Source: Halopenitus persicus (GTDB lineage Archaea; Halobacteriota; Halobacteria; Halobacteriales; Haloferacaceae). Taken from it: a stretch of DNA of 64,000 nucleotides. The notes beneath the pieces were generated by a model. The model made no database searches and was not told the origin of the DNA. It was given only the letters and a program-made list of their open reading frames with translations. The stretch is from assembly GCF_900107205.1 (NCBI RefSeq), contig NZ_FNPC01000009.1:1-64000 (forward strand), in the 5' to 3' direction. Within the stretch, counting starts at the first letter, position 1; every line of letters starts with the position of its first letter. This document shows positions 43,245 to 51,783 of this stretch, one piece after another. The translations under genes and the position numbers were made by a program.

Positions 43245-46200
43245 TTAGGGGGTGACCGCGCTGAACGCGGTCGTCCTCGTGACGACGTCGGCGGCGACCG
43301 TCGCCGCTGGCACCGGTTCGAGGGCGTTCGTGGAGCCGTCGTCGGTCGAATTCGTGGAGCCGCCGTCGGTCGAATTCGTGGAGCCGCCGTCGGTCGTGTT
43401 CGACCCGTCCGTGACGTTCGCGGTCGAGCCGTCCGACGCGGTGTCGTTGTCGGTCGTGTTCCCGTCGTCGCCGCCGAGGATCGACTCCTCCTCGAGCTCG
43501 ACCGTCGAGACCGAGTCGTTCTCGCCGACGACCTGGCCCTCGGTGACCGTCACGGTGCCGGTGTTGTAGGTGAGGCTCCCGTTGCTCGCGGTCGGCGCGG
43601 TGCCGACCTGGTAGGGGCCGGTCGCGCGGACGCTCACGTTGGTGTAGCCGTTCTCGGGGCCGTACTCGTCGTAGCCGGTCGTCGAGTAGGGCACGTGGAA
43701 CGAGAACTCGCCGTTCTCGTCGGCGGTGGCGAACTGCCGGTAGACGAACGTCTCGTTGGAGTGCGGATAGGTCATCTCGACGGCCGCCTCCACCTCCTGA
43801 CCGGGTTCGGCGCCGGAGCCCTCGATGGTCGCGCCGGGGACCTTCTCGAAGGTCTTCACCCAGCTGGCCTGGGTGTCACGCAGCTGCGTGTTGAAGTACT
43901 GACTGACGTTCGACTCGGTCGCGTGAACCAGCCGGTACTGTTCGAGGGCCGCGACGCGCTCGGTCGGGACCGACCCGATGCCGCCGATCTGTGCGGTGCC
44001 GCTCTGGTTCTCGACGAACGACTCCGCCTCGGCCATCGAATTGAAGACCTGCGCGAACCGCTCGCCCTCGGCCTGCGGAACCGTCCGGATGGTGGTTTGC
44101 GATCCGTCGGCGGTCTCGACGGGCGTCTCGTCCCAGTTGAGCACGATCGGCTCGGGGTCCTTGGCGCTGCCGTGGTACTCGTAGAGCCGGACCATCATAC
44201 TCTCGTAGTAGCGCTGCTCGCGCGTCTGCGTCGCGACGCGGAACCCGCCCTGCTGGGTCGGCCGGTAGACGGCCCCGAGGAAGTCGCGTTGGGTCGCGTT
44301 CCCGTCGTCGTAGAAGGTGACGGGCGCGGTGAACTTCGACTGCGGGTGGACCATCTGCCAGTCGACCATCACGTAGCGGGTGTGCTCGCCCTCGGTGCTC
44401 TGGTCGGCGAGAACGCTCTGCGCGCGCTCCTCGCTGGGCGCAAGCAGGAAGTTCGCGGCGCGCCGGGCGTTCTGCTGGAACGGGTTCGCGTTGGGGATCC
44501 GTTCGGCCCTGGTGGTTATCCAGTGGCCGTAGTCCCACCACGACTGGACGCCGTAGGCGCCCTCGGGGTACTCGAAGTCGCCGTCGGCCGGACGCTCGTA
44601 GGTGCCCTGATACTCCAGCGCGTTGTCGTGGCCCTCCAGCTCGCCCGGATGGGGCGTCTCCTCGTTCATCCACTGGAGGCTCTCGTCCCACTCGACGACG
44701 CTGCCGGGGCCGGTGTTCGCGCCGGCGGCCCACGCCGGCGTGACCATCGCGACCAGCGGCACGAACAGCACGAGCACGACCGCGCCGAGGATCATCACCT
44801 GCCAGCCCTGCACGGAGTCGGCGGCCTCGACGACGGACTTCCCGCGGACGTCGAGCGCGCCGAGCGCGAGCTGGAACGCGTAGCCCGCGCCGACCGCGAC
44901 GACCACCGCGAGGTAGTAGTTGAACCGGCCCTGGGTGAACGCCATCGCGAGGATGAACAGCCCCCAGACGACGAAGTAGAGGTCGCGGGCGGCATACCGC
45001 TCGAGGTAGGTCGCGCCCACGAGCAGCGCCGTGGCGATCGCCAGGCCGACGACCTGCCAGGAGAGCCCGACGACGCCGCCGATCGCGTCGTAGACGTCCG
45101 GAATCACGTAGACGCTGCCGATGAGGACCCCGGCGGCGACGACGTAGCCCGTCTCGCGCGCGTCGTCGCTGCGGATCAGCGGTCGCGCGAGAACGTAGAG
45201 GATCGCGGCCAGCGCGAAGAAGAACGCGAAGCCGTACTGCGAGAGGACGAACGGAGCGAACTCCGACTGCATCAGCGGCGGCTGGGCTTCGCTGATGGTG
45301 CGGGTCGCGGCCGCCGTCGAGAAGGCGATGGTCCGGAGGAGGTTGTTGGTGATCGTTCCCCAGGCGGAGGGAATCGCGACCGCGAGGACGCCAAGCGAGA
45401 CGGCGATCAGCCCGCCGACCGCGGCGGGGTACGTGCGGACGTCCAGATCCCGGTCGTCCCACTGGCGCGCAAGGAACGCGAGGAACGCGCTGCCGGCCGC
45501 GACGCCCAGGGGGAGCACGACCTGCGTCAGGGAGTAGGCGGTCGTGCCGAAGGAGTAGTCGTTCAGCGGGATGATCATCAGGAGACCGGCGACGCCCATC
45601 GAGACCGCGCCGACGAAGGCGATCGGCTCCGGGCTATCCTCGTGAACCACGTCGCTCGTGATCTTGATCACGAGGAAGATGCCGGTGAAGCCGACCAGCA
45701 TCACGCCGGGTTGCCAGATGGCCATATATAAGGCGATCGCGAGGCCGGCGGCGGCGGCGTAGCCGAGAGGTCTCTTGAGCGCATCCCAGTCCTGATCGAC
45801 CACGAGCTCCCAGACGGGCTTTTCGCGCTCGGCGACGTCGAGCGCGAGGAAGACTGCGAGGACGGCGAGCGTGGAGAAGAAGACCTCGCCGGCGTGGTGA
45901 TCCGGGAAGCCGACCATCGTCTGGTTGAGGAAGGTGCCGGGTATGAGCCCGAGCACGGCGACGGCGGCGACTGCCGAGAGGCGGTCGACGAACCGGCGTG
46001 CGATGAAGTACGTGGGGATCGCGACGGCGGTGCCGACGATCGGCGCGATCACGAGCATCGCGCGCATTAGGCCCTCCTCGCCGCCGCCGGTCACCGGCGT
46101 GGCGAGGACCGAGAAGACGGCGATGAGGTGGTCCCAGAGGGTGCCGAAGTGGCCGACGTGCGAGCCATACGGGAATCCGGTCCAAACTTCGAACGGCATC

Positions 46201-46427
46201 GTGTTCGGCCAGTGCTCGAGGAGGTAGGACGTTTCACGGAGGTGGTACCAGGCGTCGTTGCCGCGGAAGTACACTTGGCCGTCGACGATGAACTCGTCGT
46301 ACGCGCGGAGGCGCGAGTACAACATCACCGCGAGGACGACGAGGATCGCGGGGACGTGGTACCAACGCTCGAACGCGTCGAGGATGGAGGCGTCCTCGCG
46401 AGAGTTCGAGTCGGTCTGGTCGCTCAT
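43245..46427 (-). CDS. aglB: dolichyl-phosphooligosaccharide-protein glycotransferase AglB
   Basis: A 1060-residue STT3-family oligosaccharyltransferase, which transfers the lipid-linked glycan to Asn in N-x-S/T of secreted proteins such as the S-layer glycoprotein. About 13 membrane helices occupy residues 25-560. The first external loop has RGNDAWYHLRET, and GFPDHHAGEV is the second DxD/DHH-type metal motif. The conserved SWWDYGHW lies near residue 635 in the soluble domain. The C-terminus carries a Ser/Thr/Asn-rich repeat (DGGSTNSTDGGSTNSTDDGS) that itself contains N-x-S/T sequons, so it may be glycosylated. DUF368 follows in the same operon. Confidence 0.95.
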   Translation of the reverse strand: MSDQTDSNSREDASILDAFERWYHVPAILVVLAVMLYSRLRAYDEFIVDGQVYFRGNDAWYHLRETSYLLEHWPNTMPFEVWTGFPYGSHVGHFGTLWDHLIAVFSVLATPVTGGGEEGLMRAMLVIAPIVGTAVAIPTYFIARRFVDRLSAVAAVAVLGLIPGTFLNQTMVGFPDHHAGEVFFSTLAVLAVFLALDVAEREKPVWELVVDQDWDALKRPLGYAAAAGLAIALYMAIWQPGVMLVGFTGIFLVIKITSDVVHEDSPEPIAFVGAVSMGVAGLLMIIPLNDYSFGTTAYSLTQVVLPLGVAAGSAFLAFLARQWDDRDLDVRTYPAAVGGLIAVSLGVLAVAIPSAWGTITNNLLRTIAFSTAAATRTISEAQPPLMQSEFAPFVLSQYGFAFFFALAAILYVLARPLIRSDDARETGYVVAAGVLIGSVYVIPDVYDAIGGVVGLSWQVVGLAIATALLVGATYLERYAARDLYFVVWGLFILAMAFTQGRFNYYLAVVVAVGAGYAFQLALGALDVRGKSVVEAADSVQGWQVMILGAVVLVLFVPLVAMVTPAWAAGANTGPGSVVEWDESLQWMNEETPHPGELEGHDNALEYQGTYERPADGDFEYPEGAYGVQSWWDYGHWITTRAERIPNANPFQQNARRAANFLLAPSEERAQSVLADQSTEGEHTRYVMVDWQMVHPQSKFTAPVTFYDDGNATQRDFLGAVYRPTQQGGFRVATQTREQRYYESMMVRLYEYHGSAKDPEPIVLNWDETPVETADGSQTTIRTVPQAEGERFAQVFNSMAEAESFVENQSGTAQIGGIGSVPTERVAALEQYRLVHATESNVSQYFNTQLRDTQASWVKTFEKVPGATIEGSGAEPGQEVEAAVEMTYPHSNETFVYRQFATADENGEFSFHVPYSTTGYDEYGPENGYTNVSVRATGPYQVGTAPTASNGSLTYNTGTVTVTEGQVVGENDSVSTVELEEESILGGDDGNTTDNDTASDGSTANVTDGSNTTDGGSTNSTDGGSTNSTDDGSTNALEPVPAATVAADVVTRTTAFSAVTP

Positions 46428-46535
46428 TGTCAGTGACGAGTCCCAAAATCCGCATAAGCCTTGTCATATCCCGATGCGATGACGAACTCCGCCGTTCAGT
46501 AATCCTTATTCGGCTGACCGCGGAACGCGACGACA

Positions 46536-46619
46536 ATGCAGGTCTCCGTCGTTATCTGTACGTACACGATGGATCGCTACGAGGTCTTCACGGAGGCCGT
46601 TGAGAACGCGTTGTCGACG
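46536..46619 (+). pseudogene. 5' remnant of a family 2 glycosyltransferase gene
   Basis: The sequence starts ATG and reads MQVSVVICTYTMDRYEVFTEAVENALS, the unmistakable N-terminus of haloarchaeal GT2 glycosyltransferases (the AglG/AglI/AglE type). After about 28 codons it runs directly into aglB-like sequence on the other strand (46577 on). The original gene was cut by a rearrangement. In Haloferax the glycosyltransferases aglI and aglG lie next to aglB, so this is probably what remains of such a gene. Confidence 0.75.
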
Positions 46620-47073
46620 TCGATACACACCAGTGCGTCCGAACAGATCGCGTTCGCGACGACGATCGCGGGAGAGTAGTTGAATCGGAGCTGGGTGAAC
46701 GTTATCGCGAGGATGAACACCCCGACCAGACCGCCGATACGGTTTCTGAGCCGTTTTCGGATGAGGAAAACGGAGCCCACTGCGAGAGTACCGAAGGCTG
46801 CTGAACGAGCAGGGCTTTGGCGATGAGTATGTCCGGGAAGGCGCCCAGGCCGACGTTCAGAGCGATGAGGGCGAGCAACTGGTCGTAGAGGGTACCTACC
46901 CCCGGAACGTTCCAATGGGAAAACCCGTCTAGATGTCGTAGGGGATCGTTGAGGAGGGAGTCCCACGATGTAGTTCGTCTCCTAGAGGTGATGCCAGGCG
47001 TCGTTCTCCGAGAAGTATACTTACCCGTTCTGGAGGGACGGGGCAAATCTGTACCCGCATCCAGAACCACCAC
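46577..47073 (-). pseudogene. degenerate second copy of aglB
   Basis: Minus-strand fragments match pieces of AglB. WNVPGVGTLYDQLLALIALNVGLG corresponds to the AglB segment SHVGHFGTLWDHLIAVFSVLATPV. VGVFILAITFTQLRFNYSPAIVVA corresponds to VWGLFILAMAFTQGRFNYYLAVVV. GKYTSRRTTPGIT matches the VYFRGNDAWYHL region out of frame. The pieces are joined by frameshifts and a large internal deletion. Base composition is less GC-rich than the intact aglB, so the copy probably came from another strain or species. The stretch 47074-47209 holds no gene. Confidence 0.75.
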
Positions 47074-47209
47074 ACCATCGTGAGGGGGAGGACGGGACGT
47101 GGTATCAGTCAGGCGCCGCGTCGCGGAGTGACTGGAGTAAGTTGCCGCTTTCGCTTCGCGAACTCATAACGAACTCATAAGGGATAATGTTTGTGAACCA
47201 GTAGGCTCG

Positions 47210-48517
47210 CTACCAGGTCAGCCCCTCGTACGTGATCCCTTCCCGACGGTTGATGCAGTGACGACCGTCGAGAACGATCGGTGTCTCCATTCGATCGAAC
47301 TCTTCGTCGAGGACTTTGTACTGGTCCCAATCCGTCACAACAAGACAGGCGTTTGCGTCCTCTAGTGCCTCCGAAACCGAGCTTGCGTACTCGATATCAG
47401 GATACCGATCACGCATATTTTCGACTGCAACCGGATCGTGAGCGATGACATCCGCCCCCCGGTGTATTAGCCCATCGATCACGGGTACTGCACGCGTGTT
47501 TCGAATATCGTCGGTCCCTGGCTTGAACGCCAGGCCGAGAACGGCGATCCGTTTTCCTTCGGCGTCAACGTGTTTGTCGAGCAAGTCGAGGAAGCGCTGG
47601 GGCTGTCGGTCGTTCACCTCCGTCGCTGCGTTCAGCATCGGTGCGTCGTATCGTTTCGACTCGGCGGCGGCAATGATGGCTGCAGTGTCTTTCGGGAAGC
47701 AGCTCCCTCCCCAGCCGAGACCGCTATTCAAGAACGAACGAGCGATTCGTTCGTCCAACCCCATCGCGTCGGCGACCTCGTACATATCCACGCCGTGTTC
47801 TTTGCAGATGTTTCCGAGATCGTTGGCGAGCGAGACCTTCGACGCGAGAAACGCGTTGTTGGCGTACTTCATCATCTCGGCTTCACGGGTTGCGGTCTCA
47901 ACGACAGGCGGATCGTCGGCACGCTCCACAAGGGGCGCAAATACGTTTCCCATCTGCTCGCGTGTCCGGTCGTCGTCGGCGCCTAAAACCACCTTGTCAG
48001 GATCCAAGAAGTCAGCTACGGCAGATCCCTCCCGGAGGAACTCGGGGTTCATACCGACGCCGAGGTCATCGCCGAGGCGCTTACCGCCAGTCTCGGCGAC
48101 GAGTGGTGCGATCGTGTCCTCAGTCGTCCCTGGGACGACGGTGCTTTTCACGACGACGTTGTGGCGTTCGTTCTTTTCGACAAGCGTCTCGCCGAGCTGC
48201 TCGGCGCCGGCCTTCATAATCGAGAGGTCAATAGAGCCGTCGTCGTTGGCCGGGGTCGGAAGACAGAGGAACGTCAGTTCGGTGTTGAGAACTTCCTCAT
48301 AGTCGGTCGTCGCTCGAAGTCGACCGGTCGACTCCGGGCCAGCGTGCTTTGCGATCATCTCGGCCAACCCATCCTCGTGGATCGGTGCCTCGCCGTCGTT
48401 AATCGTGTCGACGATTTCCTGATCGATGTCGATATTGACGACATTATGTCCGAGGTCCGCGAAACACGCGGCGATAGTCGTTCCGACGTAGCCGGACCCA
48501 ACGACTGAGAGTTGCAT
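47210..48517 (-). CDS. aglM: nucleotide-sugar (UDP-glucose type) dehydrogenase
   Basis: A 435-residue enzyme of the UDP-glucose/GDP-mannose dehydrogenase family. The N-terminal Rossmann motif is VVGSGYVGTTIAACFADLGHNV. The catalytic cysteine is in GLGWGGSCFPKDTAAI (about residue 255-260). The C-terminal UDP-binding domain begins near VLGLAFKPGTDDIRNT. It oxidises UDP-glucose to UDP-glucuronate, a precursor of uronic acids in the N-linked glycan; in Haloferax AglM has this role and lies beside aglB, as here. It is the last gene of a block transcribed on this strand with two epimerase genes and aglF. Confidence 0.92.
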   Translation of the reverse strand: MQLSVVGSGYVGTTIAACFADLGHNVVNIDIDQEIVDTINDGEAPIHEDGLAEMIAKHAGPESTGRLRATTDYEEVLNTELTFLCLPTPANDDGSIDLSIMKAGAEQLGETLVEKNERHNVVVKSTVVPGTTEDTIAPLVAETGGKRLGDDLGVGMNPEFLREGSAVADFLDPDKVVLGADDDRTREQMGNVFAPLVERADDPPVVETATREAEMMKYANNAFLASKVSLANDLGNICKEHGVDMYEVADAMGLDERIARSFLNSGLGWGGSCFPKDTAAIIAAAESKRYDAPMLNAATEVNDRQPQRFLDLLDKHVDAEGKRIAVLGLAFKPGTDDIRNTRAVPVIDGLIHRGADVIAHDPVAVENMRDRYPDIEYASSVSEALEDANACLVVTDWDQYKVLDEEFDRMETPIVLDGRHCINRREGITYEGLTW

Positions 48518-48561
48518 TCCTTCTCTGTTTCTACAGCACCGAATAAGAATGGTCCGCTACG

Positions 48562-49620
48562 TCAGTATTCCTCGTACCACTCGATGAAGCGATCGATACC
48601 TTCCTCGAAGTCCACATTGGGAACCCAATTCAGTTCGTCACGGGCACGCGAGATGTCCGAAACGTATACTTTCTGGTCACCTTCCCGCCAATCGTCGAAA
48701 GTGATCTCGCTCCGTTTTCCAGTCTTCTCTTCGAGTAGGTCGAGGAACTCGATCAAACTGGTGGTGTTCTCCGTACCGCCGCCAATATTGTACACTGCCG
48801 GCTTCTCTTCGGGATCAGAGAGGAACGCATCGTAGGCACGAATCAGGTCTTCGACGTAGAGAACATCGCGGACTTGCTTCCCGTCGCCGAAGATCGTGAG
48901 TGGTTCGTCACGGAGTGTACTCAGCGCGAAGTGGGCGACCCAGCCTTGGTCTTCGTTACCAAACTGGCGTGTGCCGTAGATACAGCTCATTCGGAACGCT
49001 GCTGCGTCGACCTCGTTTCGTTCCGCGTAGTCTTGAACGTAGAGGTCGGCAGTTAGTTTCGATACGCCGTAGGGCGTGTGCTCACAGTCGTCGATAGAGA
49101 GGCTTTCGGGGATCCCGTCCTCGAATTCGGAGTCGTCGTACCAGTATCGAGAATCCGCCTCTCGGACGGGAATCGCGTTCACGTTGTCCCCATAGACCTT
49201 GTTCGTGGACGCGATGACGACTGCAGGATCGCTCTCGGCCGTTCGTGCCGCTTCGAGGACGTTGAACGTCCCCTGAGCATTGACTTCGAAGTCGGTTCGG
49301 GGATCCTGAATCGACGCCGTTACCGCTACTTGACCCGCGGTGTGAACGACTGCGTTATGTCCCTCTACGACCTCCTCGAGCCGATCGTAATCACGGATGT
49401 CTCCCTCGAGTAGTTCGACATCGGGATGTTCTTCCTCGAGGTAGTTCCAGTTGTAAGCGGCCGTGTTCCGAGACTCGTCGGCCGTTTCGAGCGTGTCGAC
49501 GCGGCTTAGATTGTCGAGAACGGTCACCTTGCTCCCGCGATCGTCGTAGTATGCGGCGGCGTGGCTCCCGACGAACCCGGCACCTCCAGTGACGAGGACC
49601 CGATCCGGAGATGAAGACAT
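48562..49620 (-). CDS. NAD-dependent nucleotide-sugar epimerase/dehydratase
   Basis: A 352-residue extended short-chain dehydrogenase, start at MSSSPDRVLVTGGAGFVGSHAAAYY (four codons inside the longest frame). The NAD motif is TGGAGFVGS. Ser/Thr, Tyr and Lys of the active site lie in ASTNKVYGDN and YGVSKLTAD; the YxxxK is Y-G-V-S-K. GDGKQVRDVLYVEDLIRAY and GGGTENTTSLIEFLDLL are the substrate-binding segments. The closest functional groups are CDP-paratose/tyvelose 2-epimerases and UDP-glucose 4-epimerases. The exact reaction is not assignable. Confidence 0.88.
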   Translation of the reverse strand: MSSSPDRVLVTGGAGFVGSHAAAYYDDRGSKVTVLDNLSRVDTLETADESRNTAAYNWNYLEEEHPDVELLEGDIRDYDRLEEVVEGHNAVVHTAGQVAVTASIQDPRTDFEVNAQGTFNVLEAARTAESDPAVVIASTNKVYGDNVNAIPVREADSRYWYDDSEFEDGIPESLSIDDCEHTPYGVSKLTADLYVQDYAERNEVDAAAFRMSCIYGTRQFGNEDQGWVAHFALSTLRDEPLTIFGDGKQVRDVLYVEDLIRAYDAFLSDPEEKPAVYNIGGGTENTTSLIEFLDLLEEKTGKRSEITFDDWREGDQKVYVSDISRARDELNWVPNVDFEEGIDRFIEWYEEY

Positions 49621-49682
49621 AGATTTACACAAAATTTGAGCCGGGTAATAGGTTTCTCTTTGAGTCAGAAACTGTGGTTCGG

Positions 49683-50642
49683 TTATTCCGACTCCAGTTC
49701 TTCAGCGAAGTATTCCGCAGTTCGTTCGATACCGTCTTCCAAGCCCACCATCGGTTCCCAACCGAGCAGACTCTGTGCCCGTTCGAGGTCCGGACGACGG
49801 AGCTGTGGGTCATCCTCCGGTGACTCTCGATGAACAGTTCCTGATCTCGTGTCGAGAACTTCGGTGATGACCTCGGCGAGCTCTCGGATTTCGATCTCGT
49901 GTGTGCTTCCCAAGTTGATCACTTCTCCCGCGGCTACGGAGGGATCGGCGTCCGCGAACGAACGAATCCCGGAGACGAGATCGGAGACGTAACAAAAACT
50001 CCGCGTCTGTGTGCCATCACCGTAGATCGTGAGATCGTCGTCACGGAGCGCTTGAGACAGGAAATTCGGAATAACCCTCCCGTCGTCGGGGCGCATACGC
50101 GGGCCGTAGGTATTGAAGATGCGGACCGTTCGAATGTCTATGTCGTATTGCTGCTGGAAAGCGCGCGCGAGCGCTTCGGAGAACCGCTTACTCTCGTCAT
50201 ACGGCGCACGGGGCCCACGAACGTTCACGTTCCCGTTGTACTCCTCGTGCTGCGGGTGGACTTCCGGATCGCCGTAGACCTCACTCGTTGATGCAAGAAC
50301 GGTTCGCGCATCGTTCTTTCGCGCGAACTCGAGTGCATTGTGAGTTCCTTCGCTGTTCGTCAGAGCGATCTCGACGGCGTGTGATTCGAAGTCCTTGGGG
50401 CTCGCACGCGACGCGAAGTGGAACACGTAGTCAACGCGACCGAGGTCCGGGAACGGTTCGCGAACGTCGTGTTCGAGGGATTCGAACCTGGGAGTATCGA
50501 TATGCTCAAGGTTGGCCGATCGACCGCTCCCGAAGTTATCGAGCGACGTAACTTCGAACCCGTCTTCGAGCAAGGAATCCACCAAGTGGCTCCCGACGAA
50601 CCCCGCGCCACCAGTGACGATAGCGTGTGGCGCGTCGCTCAT
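49683..50642 (-). CDS. NAD-dependent epimerase, UDP-glucuronate decarboxylase-like
   Basis: A 319-residue extended short-chain dehydrogenase. It begins MSDAPHAIVTGGAGFVGSHLVDSLL. FHFASRASPKDFESHAVEIALTN resembles the H-L-A-x-x-A-SPxxY segment of UDP-xylose synthases. The catalytic pattern is ASTSEVYGDPEVHPQ and YDESKRFSEAL (YxxxK). FNTYGPRMRPDDGRVIPNFLSQAL is also typical of UXS. It likely makes UDP-xylose or a related sugar from the UDP-glucuronate supplied by AglM. Its start overlaps the aglF stop by four bases. Confidence 0.87.
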   Translation of the reverse strand: MSDAPHAIVTGGAGFVGSHLVDSLLEDGFEVTSLDNFGSGRSANLEHIDTPRFESLEHDVREPFPDLGRVDYVFHFASRASPKDFESHAVEIALTNSEGTHNALEFARKNDARTVLASTSEVYGDPEVHPQHEEYNGNVNVRGPRAPYDESKRFSEALARAFQQQYDIDIRTVRIFNTYGPRMRPDDGRVIPNFLSQALRDDDLTIYGDGTQTRSFCYVSDLVSGIRSFADADPSVAAGEVINLGSTHEIEIRELAEVITEVLDTRSGTVHRESPEDDPQLRRPDLERAQSLLGWEPMVGLEDGIERTAEYFAEELESE

Positions 50643-51649
50643 AGCTCGATGATACTGTTGTCGCCCACGTTCAGTTGGTTCGCCTCGCTTCGTACGGCTG
50701 CCCCGTCACCGACGATGCTTCCTTCGAGGTTGACGCTCTCGAGGATCGCGTTCTGGCCGACGATACTGTTCCGGACGATACTGTCGGTGATTCGGGAGTC
50801 GGCATCGACACTCACGTTCGGGCCGACGAGCGCCTCCTCAACCACGACGTTGTCGCCGAAATCAACGGGGGGGACGACGACTACATTGTCGAGCGTGTCC
50901 GCTTCGTCGTTGTCGCCTTTCGCGAGCAGCACCCGGTTCGCTTCGAGAAGTGTTTCGGGGCGGCCACAGTCGTACCAGTCCTCGACTTCGAAGATGTCGA
51001 TCCGCGCGTCGGCGTCGATCATCCGCTGGAGGGCGTCGGTGAGTTGGTACTCATCGCCCGCGCCGCGGACATCGTTGTCGACGAGAGAGTCAAGAGAGTC
51101 GAACAGCAGGTCGGTATTCTCGACGATGTACACGCCGCTGATCGCGTAGTCAGACTGCGGATCGTCCGGTTTCTCGACTAGGCGTTCGATCCGGGTTTCC
51201 TCCCCGAGCTCGGCGACGCCGTAGTGCTGTGGCTCGTCGACGGTTTTGACGCCGATGCTCGCGTCCGGGTCGTCGAGGGCGTCGTGGGCCTCGAGGAAGG
51301 TGCCGTAGCCGTTCTCGAACAGCATATCCCCGAGCACGATCAGTGCCGGCTCGCCACGGACGATCTCTTCAGTCTGGTATATGCTGTGCCCGAGCCCTTC
51401 GGCACTCTCCTGCTCGACGAACTGGAACGTGAACTCGTCGCCGAAGTACTGCTCGGCGTACTCGACGATCTGATCCTGCATCGTCCCACCGACGACGATC
51501 ACGACCTCGTCGACGCGGGTCTCCAAGAGGCGGGAGAGAATGTGGCCGAGAATGGGTTTTCCAGCGATTCGCACCATCGCTTTCGGCTTGGTGTGGGTCT
51601 GCGGGTACAAGCGAGTGCCCTGGCCGGCGGCAGGGATGACTGCCTTCAT
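50639..51649 (-). CDS. aglF: sugar nucleotidyltransferase (glucose-1-phosphate type)
   Basis: A 336-residue enzyme. The start is MKAVIPAAGQGTRLYPQTHTKPKAM, the nucleotide-binding GxGTRLxP...KP motif; codons upstream to 51808 are not protein-like. The N-terminal nucleotidyltransferase domain (residues 1-230) is followed by left-handed beta-helix hexapeptide repeats (ENTDLLFDS... ITDSIVRNSIVGQNAILESVNLEGSIVGDGA). It converts a sugar 1-phosphate and NTP to NDP-sugar. Haloferax AglF is of this type and works with AglM in glycan uronic-acid synthesis. First gene of the aglF-epimerase-epimerase-aglM block. The symbol is assigned by similarity and context. Confidence 0.85.
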   Translation of the reverse strand: MKAVIPAAGQGTRLYPQTHTKPKAMVRIAGKPILGHILSRLLETRVDEVVIVVGGTMQDQIVEYAEQYFGDEFTFQFVEQESAEGLGHSIYQTEEIVRGEPALIVLGDMLFENGYGTFLEAHDALDDPDASIGVKTVDEPQHYGVAELGEETRIERLVEKPDDPQSDYAISGVYIVENTDLLFDSLDSLVDNDVRGAGDEYQLTDALQRMIDADARIDIFEVEDWYDCGRPETLLEANRVLLAKGDNDEADTLDNVVVVPPVDFGDNVVVEEALVGPNVSVDADSRITDSIVRNSIVGQNAILESVNLEGSIVGDGAAVRSEANQLNVGDNSIIEL

Positions 51650-51783
51650 AGTTGTCAGTGAGTGGTTCTGAGTGGTATAGTCTTTATCGTCTCTACGGCA
51701 CGTCGTTGAGATTCGTGACTTTCTGAACCATACCGGTGGAAGGCAACAACTATGTGGGAAAGTCGAACAGTAGCCCATATCAG

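Noticed and set aside
42498-45731. A 1077-codon open frame on the plus strand
   Set aside because: It is antisense to aglB and DUF368, with no family motif and shadow-type composition.
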